Of a DNA stretch of 64,000 nt, positions 18,284 through 27,127 are shown in pieces. Source of the stretch: Erwinia aphidicola (GTDB lineage: Bacteria; Pseudomonadota; Gammaproteobacteria; Enterobacterales; Enterobacteriaceae); NCBI RefSeq assembly GCF_014773485.1, contig NZ_JACXBP010000013.1:1-64000 (forward strand), in the 5' to 3' direction. Numbering within the stretch: the stretch's first letter is position 1; the number at the start of each line of letters is the position of its first letter. A program made the position numbers and the translations under genes. A model generated the notes under the pieces. It made no database searches. It was given only the letters and a program-made list of their open reading frames with translations, and was not told the origin of the DNA.

Positions 18284-18420
18284 CCTGCTTCTCCTGCTGA
18301 AACCCTGACAGGGGAAAAATAGAGGCGCACTGTATAAATGTCCAGATAAAAAGCAACTTGCTCACGGGCTTAGGAGAAATTTTGGAGAAGGTACGCAGAT
18401 AAATGAGGGGGCGGTTGCGG

Positions 18421-18452
18421 TTTGCGGGCAGCTTTCAGACGCTGCCCGCAAA
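18421..18452 (-). terminator. Hairpin after udp
   Basis: A 12 bp stem TTTGCGGGCAGC/GCTGCCCGCAAA with an 8-base loop lies 10 bp beyond the udp stop on the minus strand. The U run is short, so this is a probable but weak terminator. Confidence 0.6.
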
Positions 18453-18461
18453 GTGAGAAAT

Positions 18462-19223
18462 TTAGATCAGGCGGCGTGCAGCCTCAACCACGATTTTCAC
18501 CGCGTCACTTTCGGTTTTTTTCATGGTTTCCGCATCCGGGATCTCCTGCTGGGTACGGTTAACAATCACCCCAGCGACCATTCCGGCGCGAAGTCCCTGG
18601 CTGGCACACATGGTCAGCAGGGTAGCGGACTCCATTTCATAGTTCAGCACGCCCATCTCCTGCCACTCTTTCATCGACCCCTGGAAGCGGCTCACCACCC
18701 GGCCTGACCAGGTGTCGTAACGTTCCTGGCCCGGATAGAAAGTATCAGATGAAGCAGTGATGCCGATGTGGGTGCGCGCGCCGGCCTCTTTCGCCGCATC
18801 GACCAGCGCGGTGGTGCAGGTGAAATCCGCTACCGCCGGGAACTCCAGCGGCGCAAAGTGCAGGCTGGCACCGTCGAGACGTACGGAACCGGTCGTCACC
18901 AGCACATCGCCAACGTTGATGTCCGGCTGAATAGCACCGGTGGTACCCACGCGCAGGAAGGTGCGTACGCCGAGCTGCGCCAGCTCCTCCACGGCAATAG
19001 ACGTCGAAGGACCGCCGATACCGGTCGAACAGACGATCACCGGCTTACCGGAAAGCTCGGCGCGCCAGGTGGTAAATTCACGGTGTGAAGCCAGGTGGAC
19101 AGGATTGTCCATCAGGGCAGCAATTTTCTTTACGCGCTCCGGGTCGCCAGGCACGATGGCCAGCGTCGCGCCCTGGAGATCGGCTTTAGTGAGGCCAAGA
19201 TGGAAAACGTCAGAATGTGCCAT
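18462..19223 (-). CDS. udp: Uridine phosphorylase
   Basis: Udp splits uridine into uracil and ribose-1-phosphate with phosphate. The 253-residue protein matches the E. coli length. The nucleoside-phosphorylase blocks are GDPERVKKIA (phosphate loop, near residue 26), CSTGIGGPSTSIAVEEL (near residue 85), RVGTTGAIQPDINVGD and the uracil/ribose-binding NYEMESATLLTMC (near residue 194). The 287 bp upstream contains a CRP-like site, in line with cAMP-CRP and CytR control known in E. coli. Confidence 0.96.
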   Translation of the reverse strand: MAHSDVFHLGLTKADLQGATLAIVPGDPERVKKIAALMDNPVHLASHREFTTWRAELSGKPVIVCSTGIGGPSTSIAVEELAQLGVRTFLRVGTTGAIQPDINVGDVLVTTGSVRLDGASLHFAPLEFPAVADFTCTTALVDAAKEAGARTHIGITASSDTFYPGQERYDTWSGRVVSRFQGSMKEWQEMGVLNYEMESATLLTMCASQGLRAGMVAGVIVNRTQQEIPDAETMKKTESDAVKIVVEAARRLI

Positions 19224-19345
19224 TTCAAACTCCTGTCGCGGAAAGCGGGGATAGTAATTAAGCGCTACTGTAAGGAATAACGGCGCTCTTTAGTGTGATT
19301 AATGTCGCTGATTAAAATGAAAGTTACACGCCTTACACTGAAAAT

Positions 19346-19361
19346 AGTGACCAGCATCACA
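19346..19361 (-). promoter_or_regulatory. Probable CRP site upstream of udp
   Basis: AGTGACCAGCATCACA matches the CRP half-sites TGTGA and TCACA at nine of ten positions with the correct 6 bp spacing. It lies about 125 bp upstream of the udp start and 150 bp upstream of the divergent dlhH start. Confidence 0.65.
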
Positions 19362-19510
19362 TTTCATTATTTGCTCATGCCACTTTGACACAACTTGCCC
19401 TGTGGTTCAGCTTTATCAGGTGATAAAGAGATACCCTCACTCAAGCTCTGACCCCATCGCATTCCTGGCTATAGTTAGCTGATTGCATTCGCGCCTGCAC
19501 GGAGAGAACC

Positions 19511-20347
19511 ATGAAAAACGAAGATAACATGACTCAAGAACTGAGCGAAAAAGGCTTTGCGCCCGCAGTCCTGCCGACGGCTGCCACCACAATTATTACC
19601 GACAGCGCCGGGATTATCTCCGGGGAAACCTCGATTCCCACTCAGGGGGAGAATATGCCGGCGTTTCACGCCAAACCGCGTAATGCCACGGGCCCGCTGC
19701 CGGTGGTGTTAGTCGTCCAGGAGATCTTCGGCGTTCACGAACACATCCGCGATATCTGTCGCCGCCTGGCGGCGGAGGGATATCTGGCTGTCGCTCCTGA
19801 GCTCTACTTCCGCCAGGGCGACCCGAGCGAATATGACGATATCCCAACCCTGTTCTCAGAGCTGGTGAGTAAAGTGCCGGACAATCAGGTGCTGGCCGAC
19901 CTGGATCATGTGGCTAACTGGGCATCGCGTCACGACGGCGATATGCGCAATATGGCGATTACCGGTTTCTGCTGGGGCGGGCGCATTACCTGGCTCTATG
20001 CGGCGCACAATCCGCAGCTGAAGGCTGCCGTCGCCTGGTACGGCAAGCTGGTCGGTGATAAAACCATGAAGCAGCAGAAGCAGCCGGTCGATATCGCCGT
20101 CGATCTGAATGCCCCGGTATTAGGGCTGTACGGTGGTAAAGATGACAGCATCCCGCAGGAGAGCGTGGAAACTATGCGTCAGGCACTGCGGGCGGCCAAT
20201 GCGAATGCGGAAATTATTGTCTATCCCGATGCCGGTCACGCCTTCAATGCTGACTATCGCGCCAGCTATCATGCCGAGTCCGCCCAGGACGGCTGGCAAC
20301 GTATGCTGGCGTGGTTTAAACAGTATGGCGTTGCGCCAAAGGCATAA
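19511..20347 (+). CDS. dlhH: Dienelactone hydrolase family protein
   Basis: This is a 278-residue alpha/beta hydrolase of the dienelactone hydrolase family, corresponding to E. coli DlhH/YsgA between udp and metE. The true substrate is not known. The catalytic triad is readable: nucleophile Cys in ITGFCWGGR (near residue 158), Asp in YGGKDDSIP (near residue 208) and His in PDAGHAFNADY (near residue 241). The ATG at 19511 has GGAGAG at good spacing; a second ATG six codons later is an alternative. There is no export signal, so it is cytosolic. Confidence 0.9.
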   Translation: MKNEDNMTQELSEKGFAPAVLPTAATTIITDSAGIISGETSIPTQGENMPAFHAKPRNATGPLPVVLVVQEIFGVHEHIRDICRRLAAEGYLAVAPELYFRQGDPSEYDDIPTLFSELVSKVPDNQVLADLDHVANWASRHDGDMRNMAITGFCWGGRITWLYAAHNPQLKAAVAWYGKLVGDKTMKQQKQPVDIAVDLNAPVLGLYGGKDDSIPQESVETMRQALRAANANAEIIVYPDAGHAFNADYRASYHAESAQDGWQRMLAWFKQYGVAPKA

Positions 20348-20369
20348 AAAAGGGGGCGCTTAGCGCCCC
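20346..20369. terminator. Bidirectional terminator between dlhH and metE
   Basis: GGGGCGC, loop TTA, GCGCCCC. On the minus strand it is followed by six T residues and ends metE. In the other direction it lies just after the dlhH stop. Confidence 0.8.
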
Positions 20370-20394
20370 AAATACACATCAACAACACAGATAA

Positions 20395-22665
20395 TTACGC
20401 TTTGGCGTTACGCAGGTTTTGCGCCGCCTGTACCATGTTCGCCAGCGCCTGGCGGGTTTCAGCCCAGCCACGGGTTTTCAGGCCGCAGTCCGGGTTAACC
20501 CACAGACGTTCAGTCGGGATACGCTGAGCCGCTTTCAGCAGCAGCGCTTCTATCCACTCTATCGACGGCACGTTCGGCGAGTGAATGTCGTATACGCCCG
20601 GGCCAATCTCATTCGGGTACTCAAATTCTTCGAACGACTCCAGCAGCTCCATATCGGACCGTGAGGTTTCAATGGTGATCACGTCGGCGTCCAGCGCAGC
20701 GATCGAATCCATAATGTCGTTGAACTCGCAGTAGCACATGTGGGTGTGGATCTGGGTGTCATCCTGCGCCACGGCGGCGTTCAGGCGGAAAGCGTCCACT
20801 GCCCACTCCAGGTAGGCGGCCCAGTCGGATTTGTGCAGCGGCAGCCCTTCTCGCAGCGCTGGCTCATCAATCTGGATGATGCCAATTCCCGCTTTTTCCA
20901 GGTCTGCCACTTCATCACGCAGCGCCAGGGCAATCTGCTTAGCGATGGTTTCACGCGAAACGTCTTCACGCGGGAATGACCAGCAGAGAATGGTCACCGG
21001 ACCGGTCAGCATACCTTTCACCGGCTTGTTGGTCAGCGACTGGGCATACTTAGCCCACTCCACGGTGATGGCCTGTGGGCGGCTGACGTCGCCAATAATC
21101 ACCGGTGGCTTCACGCAGCGTGAGCCGTAGCTCTGCACCCAGCCATTTTGCGTAAAGATGAAGCCGTCGAGGTTTTCCCCAAAGTACTCCACCATGTCGT
21201 TGCGCTCGGCTTCCCCGTGGACCAGCACGTCCAACCCCAGGCGCTCCTGCTCGACAATCGCCTGCTTGATGTGCTCAGCGATACCGGTGCGGTAGTGGTT
21301 AGCATCCAGACGCCCCTGCTTAAAATCGAGGCGCAGGCCACGAATTTCGCTGGTCTGCGGGAACGAACCGATGGTGGTGGTGGGCCACGCAGGCAGCTGG
21401 AAGCGCTGGCGCTGAGCCTCCGCGCGCACCGTATAGCGGTGATTACGCTGGCTGTCCTGAGCGGTTATTGCCGCCAGGCGCTGGCCCACTGCCGGATTGT
21501 GCACTCGGGTCGAGGATTTTCGGGCGCGAATTGGGGCGCTCCAGGCTTCCAGCGAGGCCGGGTCACTGTTATTTAGCGCATGGCTCAACAGCGACAGCTC
21601 TGCGCATTTCTGCAGGGCAAAGGCGAACCAGCTTTTGACCTCGTCATCGAGGCGGGTCTCCACGCTCAGGTCAATCGGGCTGTGCAGCAGCGAGCAGGAA
21701 GAGCCAATCCACAGCTGCTTACGGGCGGCGACAAGCGGTTGCAGGCGCTCAAACCAGCGGCTGAGGTCGGCACGCCAGACGTTACGGCCATTGATCACCC
21801 CAACCGACAGCAGCCAGCTCGCCGGAAGCTGGCGGTTCAGCGCGTTGATATCGTCTTTACCGTGCACCAGGTCCACATGCAGGCCCTGCACCGGCAGTAC
21901 GCGAATGGTATCGATATTCTGGCCGATGCTGTCGAAGTAGGTGGTCAGCAGCAGTCTGGTATGGCCCTGCAATGCAGCATAAGCAGGTTTGAAGGCCGCA
22001 AGCCATTCGGCTGGCAGTTCCAGCGCCAGCGCTGGCTCGTCAATCTGCACCCACTCGATATCGCGTTTTGCCAGCTCAGCCAGCACCTGCTGGTAAACCG
22101 GCAGGATCGCTTTGAGCAGGCTCAGGCGGTCAAACGCGGCGCCCTTCACTTTCCCCAGCCATAAATAGGTTACCGGGCCAAGCAGCACGGGTTTGATTTT
22201 GTGTCCAAGCGCCAGCGCTTCATCCACTTCGTCCAGCAGCTGAGTCCAGCTCAGCTTGAACTGCTGGCCCTGCACAAATTCCGGCACCATGTAGTGATAG
22301 TTGGTGTTAAACCATTTGGTCATTTCTGCCGCCGCCGCCGGTTCACCGCCGGGTGCACGGCCACGGCCCAGGCGAAACAGGGTGTCGAGGTCAACTGAAC
22401 CGTCTTTATTGAGATGGCGCGCCGGAACGTTCCCCAGCAGCAGGCTGGTCGTCAGGACGTGATCGTACCAGGCGAAATCGCCGACCGGCAGCAGGTCAAC
22501 ACCGGCCTCTTTCTGCTGCTGCCAGTGGCGGGCGCGCAGTTCACGACCGGTCGCCAACAGCGCTTCCTGAGAGCTGTTACCCGCCCAGTAGCTTTCCTGT
22601 GCTTTTTTCAGTTCGCGGCGCAGACCGACACGCGGAAATCCAAGTGTATGGTTCAGAATAGTCAT
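20395..22665 (-). CDS. metE: Cobalamin-independent methionine synthase
   Basis: MetE transfers the methyl group from 5-methyltetrahydropteroyl-triglutamate to homocysteine without vitamin B12. The 756-residue protein has the N-terminal barrel with the folate-binding FPRVGLRRELKKAQESYW. The catalytic C-terminal barrel has zinc and homocysteine ligands in VHGEAERNDMVEYFGE, THMCYCEFND (zinc Cys and His) and WVNPDCGLKTRGW (zinc Cys). It is divergent from its activator metR, with a MetJ-like site in the shared 136 bp. Confidence 0.97.
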   Translation of the reverse strand: MTILNHTLGFPRVGLRRELKKAQESYWAGNSSQEALLATGRELRARHWQQQKEAGVDLLPVGDFAWYDHVLTTSLLLGNVPARHLNKDGSVDLDTLFRLGRGRAPGGEPAAAAEMTKWFNTNYHYMVPEFVQGQQFKLSWTQLLDEVDEALALGHKIKPVLLGPVTYLWLGKVKGAAFDRLSLLKAILPVYQQVLAELAKRDIEWVQIDEPALALELPAEWLAAFKPAYAALQGHTRLLLTTYFDSIGQNIDTIRVLPVQGLHVDLVHGKDDINALNRQLPASWLLSVGVINGRNVWRADLSRWFERLQPLVAARKQLWIGSSCSLLHSPIDLSVETRLDDEVKSWFAFALQKCAELSLLSHALNNSDPASLEAWSAPIRARKSSTRVHNPAVGQRLAAITAQDSQRNHRYTVRAEAQRQRFQLPAWPTTTIGSFPQTSEIRGLRLDFKQGRLDANHYRTGIAEHIKQAIVEQERLGLDVLVHGEAERNDMVEYFGENLDGFIFTQNGWVQSYGSRCVKPPVIIGDVSRPQAITVEWAKYAQSLTNKPVKGMLTGPVTILCWSFPREDVSRETIAKQIALALRDEVADLEKAGIGIIQIDEPALREGLPLHKSDWAAYLEWAVDAFRLNAAVAQDDTQIHTHMCYCEFNDIMDSIAALDADVITIETSRSDMELLESFEEFEYPNEIGPGVYDIHSPNVPSIEWIEALLLKAAQRIPTERLWVNPDCGLKTRGWAETRQALANMVQAAQNLRNAKA

Positions 22666-22713
22666 CAGTTTTGCCTCGTAGAATCCATTTTTACCGGGCT
22701 GGCTGACTCATTT

Positions 22714-22729
22714 AGCCATCCAGATGTTT
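22714..22729. promoter_or_regulatory. Tandem met boxes (MetJ operator candidate)
   Basis: AGCCATCC followed directly by AGATGTTT resembles two adjacent 8 bp met boxes (consensus AGACGTCT, 5/8 and 6/8 matches). The metE-metR intergenic position is where MetJ acts in E. coli. A MetR site is expected nearby, but I could not pick out a clean TGAA-N5-TTCA. Confidence 0.5.
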
Positions 22730-22801
22730 ACACCGCTATAATCCGCAGGTAGTGTATTCACCACAAGCGCAAAATGTTCACTGTCGATGTGAAGGACTCT
22801 C

Positions 22802-23740
22802 ATGATCGAACTCAAGCACCTGCGAACGCTGCAGGCACTGCGAAATACCGGGTCGCTGGCCGCCGCTGCCGCTCAGCTCCACCAGACGCAATCAGCGTTA
22901 TCTCACCAGTTCAGCGATCTGGAGCAGCGCCTTGGCTTTCGCCTGTTTGTGCGAAAAAGCCAGCCGCTGCGCTTTACGCCACAGGGGGAGATCCTGTTAC
23001 AGCTGGCAGAGCAGGTATTGCCGCAGATCCAGCACGCGCTTCAGGCATGCCACGAGCCGCATCAGACCACGCTGCGCATTGCCATTGAGTGTCACAGCTG
23101 TATTCAGTGGCTGACGCCCGCGCTGAATAACTTCCGTCAGAGCTGGCCGCAGGTCGTAATGGACTTCAAGTCGGGCGTGACCTTTGATCCACAGCCCGCT
23201 TTACAGCAGGGCGAGCTGGATATCGTCCTGACCTCAGATATTCTGCCGCGCAGCGGATTGTTCTATACGCCGATGTTTGATTTTGAGGTACGCCTGGTGC
23301 TGGCCCCGGATCACCCACTGGCACAGAAGGATCACATCACGCCGGAGGATCTGGCCAGTGAAGTGCTGATGATCTACCCGGTACAGCGCCAGCGCCTGGA
23401 TATCTGGCGCCATTTCCTGCAGCCCGCGGGCATCAGCCCGGCGCTGAAAAACGTCGATAATACGCTGCTGCTGATTCAGATGGTTTCCGCGCAGATGGGC
23501 ATTGCCGCACTGCCGCACTGGGTGGTAGAAAGTTTTGAACACCAGGGGTTGGTGGTGACGAAAACGTTAGGGGACGGCCTGTGGAGCAGGCTATATGCCG
23601 CCGTGCGCGATGGCGAACAGCGCCAGCCAATCGTGGAGGCATTTATCCGTTCCGCCCGTCAGCACGCCTGCGATCACCTGCCGCTGGTGCGTGACGCTTC
23701 ACGCCCCGGCACGCCGTTATCCGCGATCAATCCTCTGTAA
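22802..23740 (+). CDS. metR: LysR-type transcriptional activator MetR
   Basis: MetR activates metE, metH and related genes with homocysteine as co-effector. The 312-residue protein has the LysR N-terminal winged helix-turn-helix (LRTLQALRNTGSLAAAAAQL, then HQTQSALSHQFSDLEQRLG at about residues 6-45) and a periplasmic-binding-type effector domain. The last 20 residues differ from E. coli MetR and are Pro/Ser-rich. An intrinsic terminator follows immediately. Confidence 0.96.
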   Translation: MIELKHLRTLQALRNTGSLAAAAAQLHQTQSALSHQFSDLEQRLGFRLFVRKSQPLRFTPQGEILLQLAEQVLPQIQHALQACHEPHQTTLRIAIECHSCIQWLTPALNNFRQSWPQVVMDFKSGVTFDPQPALQQGELDIVLTSDILPRSGLFYTPMFDFEVRLVLAPDHPLAQKDHITPEDLASEVLMIYPVQRQRLDIWRHFLQPAGISPALKNVDNTLLLIQMVSAQMGIAALPHWVVESFEHQGLVVTKTLGDGLWSRLYAAVRDGEQRQPIVEAFIRSARQHACDHLPLVRDASRPGTPLSAINPL

Positions 23741-23746
23741 CACCAT

Positions 23747-23771
23747 CGCCAGCCTGCCGCTGGCGGTTTTT
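23747..23771 (+). terminator. Intrinsic terminator of metR
   Basis: GCCAGC, loop CTGCC, GCTGGC, then GG and a run of five T, starting 7 bp after the metR stop. Confidence 0.8.
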
Positions 23772-23838
23772 CCTGTTTAACTCACGAATTGTCTCTATAA
23801 TGCGCTCATTGCTATGGTTTCAATGAAAGAGAGTTCCT

Positions 23839-24321
23839 ATGACGAATAATGATGTCCTGCGCAGCGTGCGTTACATGCTGAATTTAAGCGATGCGAAAGT
23901 GGTAAGCATTCTGGCGCTGGCAGAGAGCGAAGTAACAGAAGCCGAAGTTGCCAGCTTCCTGAAGAAAGAGGAAGAGCCCGGTTTTCGCGCCTGCCCGGAT
24001 GTCATCATGGGTTACTTTCTCAACGGTCTGATTTTCGAGCGTCGCGGCAAAAGCGAAGATGCCCCGGCGCCCTCTATCGAACGCAAGATGACCAACAACA
24101 TCATGATGAAAAAGCTGCGCGTGGCATTCGACCTGAAAACTACCGACATTATTGAGCTGCTGAAAAGCACCGATTTTGCGGTAGGTCAGTCAGAGATCGG
24201 CGCGATCTTCCGTAAACCGGGGCATAAAAACTACCGCGAATGTGGCGATCAGATCCTGCGTAACTTCCTCAAAGGCCTGACGATGAAAATTCGCCCGGCC
24301 AAACCTAAAGCGCAGGCTTAA
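23839..24321 (+). CDS. yehS: DUF1456 family protein (YehS-like)
   Basis: This is a 160-residue protein of the DUF1456 family, made of two similar repeats: DVLRSVRYMLNLSDAKVVSI (residues 5-24) and IMMKKLRVAFDLKTTDIIEL (about 88-107). Each is followed by an F-R-x-C/E-C-G/P-D type segment (FRACPDVIMGYFLNGL and YRECGDQILRNFLKGL). Function is unknown; the pattern suggests a small regulatory or binding protein. In E. coli yehS sits elsewhere, so its placement next to metR is a lineage-specific arrangement. It is a single-gene unit with a promoter-like AT-rich upstream region and its own strong terminator. Confidence 0.88.
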   Translation: MTNNDVLRSVRYMLNLSDAKVVSILALAESEVTEAEVASFLKKEEEPGFRACPDVIMGYFLNGLIFERRGKSEDAPAPSIERKMTNNIMMKKLRVAFDLKTTDIIELLKSTDFAVGQSEIGAIFRKPGHKNYRECGDQILRNFLKGLTMKIRPAKPKAQA

Positions 24322-24328
24322 CGCCTGA

Positions 24329-24363
24329 TGCGATTAACGCCCGACTGCGTTAATCGCATTTAT
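24329..24363 (+). terminator. Strong hairpin terminator after the yehS-like gene
   Basis: A perfect 12 bp stem TGCGATTAACGC/GCGTTAATCGCA with loop CCGACT, followed by a T-rich stretch. Confidence 0.82.
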
Positions 24364-24440
24364 CTTCCCTTCCTCACATCTTCCATTTAGAACATAACCA
24401 CTCACCAAACGAACACAGCAGCATCCCCTCTCGCTCAAAA

Positions 24441-24456
24441 CGTGATAGTCATCACG
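24441..24456 (+). promoter_or_regulatory. CRP site candidate upstream of glpTQ
   Basis: CGTGATAGTCATCACG has both CRP half-sites with one mismatch each and 6 bp spacing. A weaker site (TGTGATGCACATATAG) lies near 24492. The 357 bp between the yehS-like gene and glpT contains these and no other gene. GlpR operators are expected here, but I did not find a convincing match. Confidence 0.55.
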
Positions 24457-24678
24457 CTTTATCGTTTCATTGCGAAAATATTTCATCATTTTGTGATGCA
24501 CATATAGCCACTTTGTCATAAAAGTGTAACATCTGCGCCCTTCTTCACAGTCCTTTGTGCTGATAACCACTAGGCTGTGCGCGAAATGGAACATTTAACC
24601 CTGCACTGGCCGGATTTTGTTCCTTTTGCTGAACATCCATCAGGGTGTCAGTTTTATAAGCCACGGGAGGCCGTTTAC

Positions 24679-26025
24679 ATGCTAAGTATTTTCAAACCTG
24701 CTGCACATCAACCGCGTGTCGATGACAGCCGCGTCGATCCGCTGTACCGCAAACTGCGCTGGCAGATCTTTCTGGGTATTTTCTTTGGCTACGCCGCCTA
24801 CTATCTGGTGCGAAAGAATTTCGCACTGGCAATGCCTTACCTGGTTGAGCAGGGCTTTTCGCGCGGCGACCTCGGCTTTGCCCTGTCCGGGATCTCCATT
24901 GCTTACGGCTTCTCCAAATTTATTATGGGTTCGGTATCGGACCGCTCAAACCCGCGCGTATTTCTGCCTGCTGGCTTGATCCTGGCCGCGGTGGTGATGC
25001 TGTTTATGGGCTTCGTGCCGTGGGCGACGTCGAGCATTATGGTGATGTTCGTGCTGCTGTTCCTGTGCGGCTGGTTCCAGGGAATGGGCTGGCCACCGTG
25101 CGGACGCACCATGGTGCACTGGTGGTCGCAAAAAGAGCGCGGCGGTATCGTGTCGGTGTGGAACTGCGCGCACAACGTTGGCGGCGGGATCCCTCCACTG
25201 CTGTTCCTGCTGGGGATGGCGTGGTTTAACGACTGGAAAGCCGCGCTGTATATGCCTGCCTTCGGCGCCATTCTTATCGCCATCTTTGCCTTTGCTTTAA
25301 TGCGTGACACCCCTCAATCCTGCGGCCTGCCGCCGATTGAAGAGTATAAGAACGACTATCCGCCGGACTATGATGAAAAGCATGAAGAAGAGCTGACGGC
25401 GAAACAGATCTTTATGCAGTACATCCTGCCCAACAAGCTGCTGTGGTATATCGCGCTGGCGAACGTGTTCGTCTATCTGCTGCGTTACGGCATCCTCGAC
25501 TGGTCACCGACCTACCTGAAAGAGGTGAAGCACTTCACGCTGGATAAATCTTCGTGGGCCTACTTCTTCTACGAGTACGCCGGTATTCCAGGGACGCTGC
25601 TGTGCGGCTGGATGTCGGATAAAGTCTTCAAGGGCAATCGCGGTGCCACCGGCGTGTTCTTTATGGTACTGGTGACGATTGCCACCGTGGTGTACTGGAT
25701 GAACCCGGCCGGCAATCCGGGCGTTGATATGGCGTGTATGACGATTATCGGCTTCCTGATCTACGGCCCAGTGATGCTGATTGGCCTGCATGCCCTGGAG
25801 CTGGCACCGAAGAAAGCGGCAGGGACGGCGGCCGGATTCACCGGGCTGTTTGGCTACCTCGGCGGTTCCGTCGCGGCCAGTGCCATCGTCGGTTACACCG
25901 TGGACTTCTTCGGCTGGGACGGCGGCTTTATGGTGATGATCGGCGGCTGCGTACTGGCAGTGATCCTGCTGTTTATGACCATGGTAAGTGAGAACAAACA
26001 CAAGCAGGCACTGAAAACTCGCTGA
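24679..26025 (+). CDS. glpT: Glycerol-3-phosphate:phosphate antiporter
   Basis: GlpT imports sn-glycerol-3-phosphate in exchange for inorganic phosphate and is also the entry route for fosfomycin. Using the ATG at 24679 (after GGGAGG) gives 448 residues, nearly identical in layout to E. coli GlpT (452). It is a 12-helix major facilitator protein. The substrate-site region around YYLVRKNFALAMPYL includes Arg45, RYGILDWSPTYL includes the second Arg near residue 269, and GSVSDRSNPRVFLPAG is the loop 2-3 signature. Frame upstream of 24679 is open but not GlpT-like. glpQ follows by 14 bp. Confidence 0.97.
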   Translation: MLSIFKPAAHQPRVDDSRVDPLYRKLRWQIFLGIFFGYAAYYLVRKNFALAMPYLVEQGFSRGDLGFALSGISIAYGFSKFIMGSVSDRSNPRVFLPAGLILAAVVMLFMGFVPWATSSIMVMFVLLFLCGWFQGMGWPPCGRTMVHWWSQKERGGIVSVWNCAHNVGGGIPPLLFLLGMAWFNDWKAALYMPAFGAILIAIFAFALMRDTPQSCGLPPIEEYKNDYPPDYDEKHEEELTAKQIFMQYILPNKLLWYIALANVFVYLLRYGILDWSPTYLKEVKHFTLDKSSWAYFFYEYAGIPGTLLCGWMSDKVFKGNRGATGVFFMVLVTIATVVYWMNPAGNPGVDMACMTIIGFLIYGPVMLIGLHALELAPKKAAGTAAGFTGLFGYLGGSVAASAIVGYTVDFFGWDGGFMVMIGGCVLAVILLFMTMVSENKHKQALKTR

Positions 26026-26039
26026 AAGGAGACGCCATT

Positions 26040-27089
26040 ATGTTGAAAAACGTTATCGCAACTTTACTGCTTTCGACCTCTCTCGCGGCTACGGCCGCGA
26101 GTACCGCACCCATCGTGATTGCCCATCGCGGGGCCAGCGGGTATCTGCCGGAACATTCGCTGCCGGCGAAGGCGATGGCCTATGCCCAGGGTGCCGATTA
26201 TCTTGAGCAGGATCTGGTGATGACCAAAGACGATCGTCTGGTGGTGCTGCATGACCACTACCTCGATCGCGTCACCGATGTTGCCACGCGCTTCCCACAG
26301 CGTGCCCGCGCAGACGGGCGCTATTACGCCATCGACTTTACGCTGGCCGAGATTAAAAGCCTGAAGTTCAGCGAAGGGTTTGAGATTGAGAACGGCAAAA
26401 AAGTACAGACCTTCCCAGGACGTTTCCCGATGGGAAAATCGGACTTCCGCGTGCACACCTTCGAGGAGGAGCTGGAGTTTATCCAGGGTCTGAACCACTC
26501 TACCGGCAAGAACATCGGTATCTATACCGAGATCAAAGCACCGTGGTTCCATCGTAAGGAGGGCAAAGACATCTCGGCGAAGGTGCTGGATGTGCTGAAA
26601 CAGTATGGTTATAGCGGCAAGGACGATAAGGTTTATCTGCAGTGCTTTGACTATAACGAAGTGAAGCGCATCAAAACCGAGCTGGAACCGCAGCGCGCGA
26701 TGAACCTCAAGCTGGTGCAGCTGATTGCCTATACCAAATGGGATGAAACCCAGGAGCAGCAGAACGGCAAGTGGGTAAATTACAGCTACGACTGGATGTT
26801 TAAACCGGGTGCGATGAAGACGATTGCACAGTATGCCGACGGTATCGGGCCGGATTACCACATGCTGATAGCGGACGGATCACAGCGCGGCGACGTGCGC
26901 GTCACCGACATGGTTAAAGAAGCGCATCTGAATAAGATGGTGGTGCACCCTTACACCGTGCGCGCCGATCGGCTGCCGCCGTATGTCAGTGATGTCGACC
27001 AGCTGTATGACCTGCTGTACCACAAGGCCGGCGTCGACGGGCTGTTTACCGACTTCCCGGATAAAGCGGTGCATTTTTTAGGACGATAA
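26040..27089 (+). CDS. glpQ: Periplasmic glycerophosphodiester phosphodiesterase
   Basis: GlpQ hydrolyses glycerophosphodiesters to glycerol-3-phosphate plus alcohol in the periplasm, feeding GlpT. The 349-residue protein begins with a signal peptide (MLKNVIATLLLSTSLAATAA), with cleavage likely around residue 20. The catalytic residues sit in IAHRGASGYLPEHS (near residue 28), LEQDLVMTKDDRLVVLHD (metal Glu/Asp and catalytic His) and YTEIKAP. It is followed by a bidirectional terminator shared with yigL. Confidence 0.96.
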   Translation: MLKNVIATLLLSTSLAATAASTAPIVIAHRGASGYLPEHSLPAKAMAYAQGADYLEQDLVMTKDDRLVVLHDHYLDRVTDVATRFPQRARADGRYYAIDFTLAEIKSLKFSEGFEIENGKKVQTFPGRFPMGKSDFRVHTFEEELEFIQGLNHSTGKNIGIYTEIKAPWFHRKEGKDISAKVLDVLKQYGYSGKDDKVYLQCFDYNEVKRIKTELEPQRAMNLKLVQLIAYTKWDETQEQQNGKWVNYSYDWMFKPGAMKTIAQYADGIGPDYHMLIADGSQRGDVRVTDMVKEAHLNKMVVHPYTVRADRLPPYVSDVDQLYDLLYHKAGVDGLFTDFPDKAVHFLGR

Positions 27090-27096
27090 AACGTAG

Positions 27097-27121
27097 GGGT
27101 CAGGCATGCCTGACCCGTTTT
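27097..27121. terminator. Bidirectional terminator between glpQ and yigL
   Basis: A 9 bp stem GGGTCAGGC/GCCTGACCC with a 2 nt loop, followed by GTTTT on the plus strand, lies between the two convergent stop codons. Confidence 0.75.
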
Positions 27122-27127
27122 AAAAGC

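Noticed and set aside
22666..22801. Perfect MetR site TGAA-N5-TTCA in the metE-metR spacer
   Set aside because: Only partial matches were found, so only the met boxes are reported.
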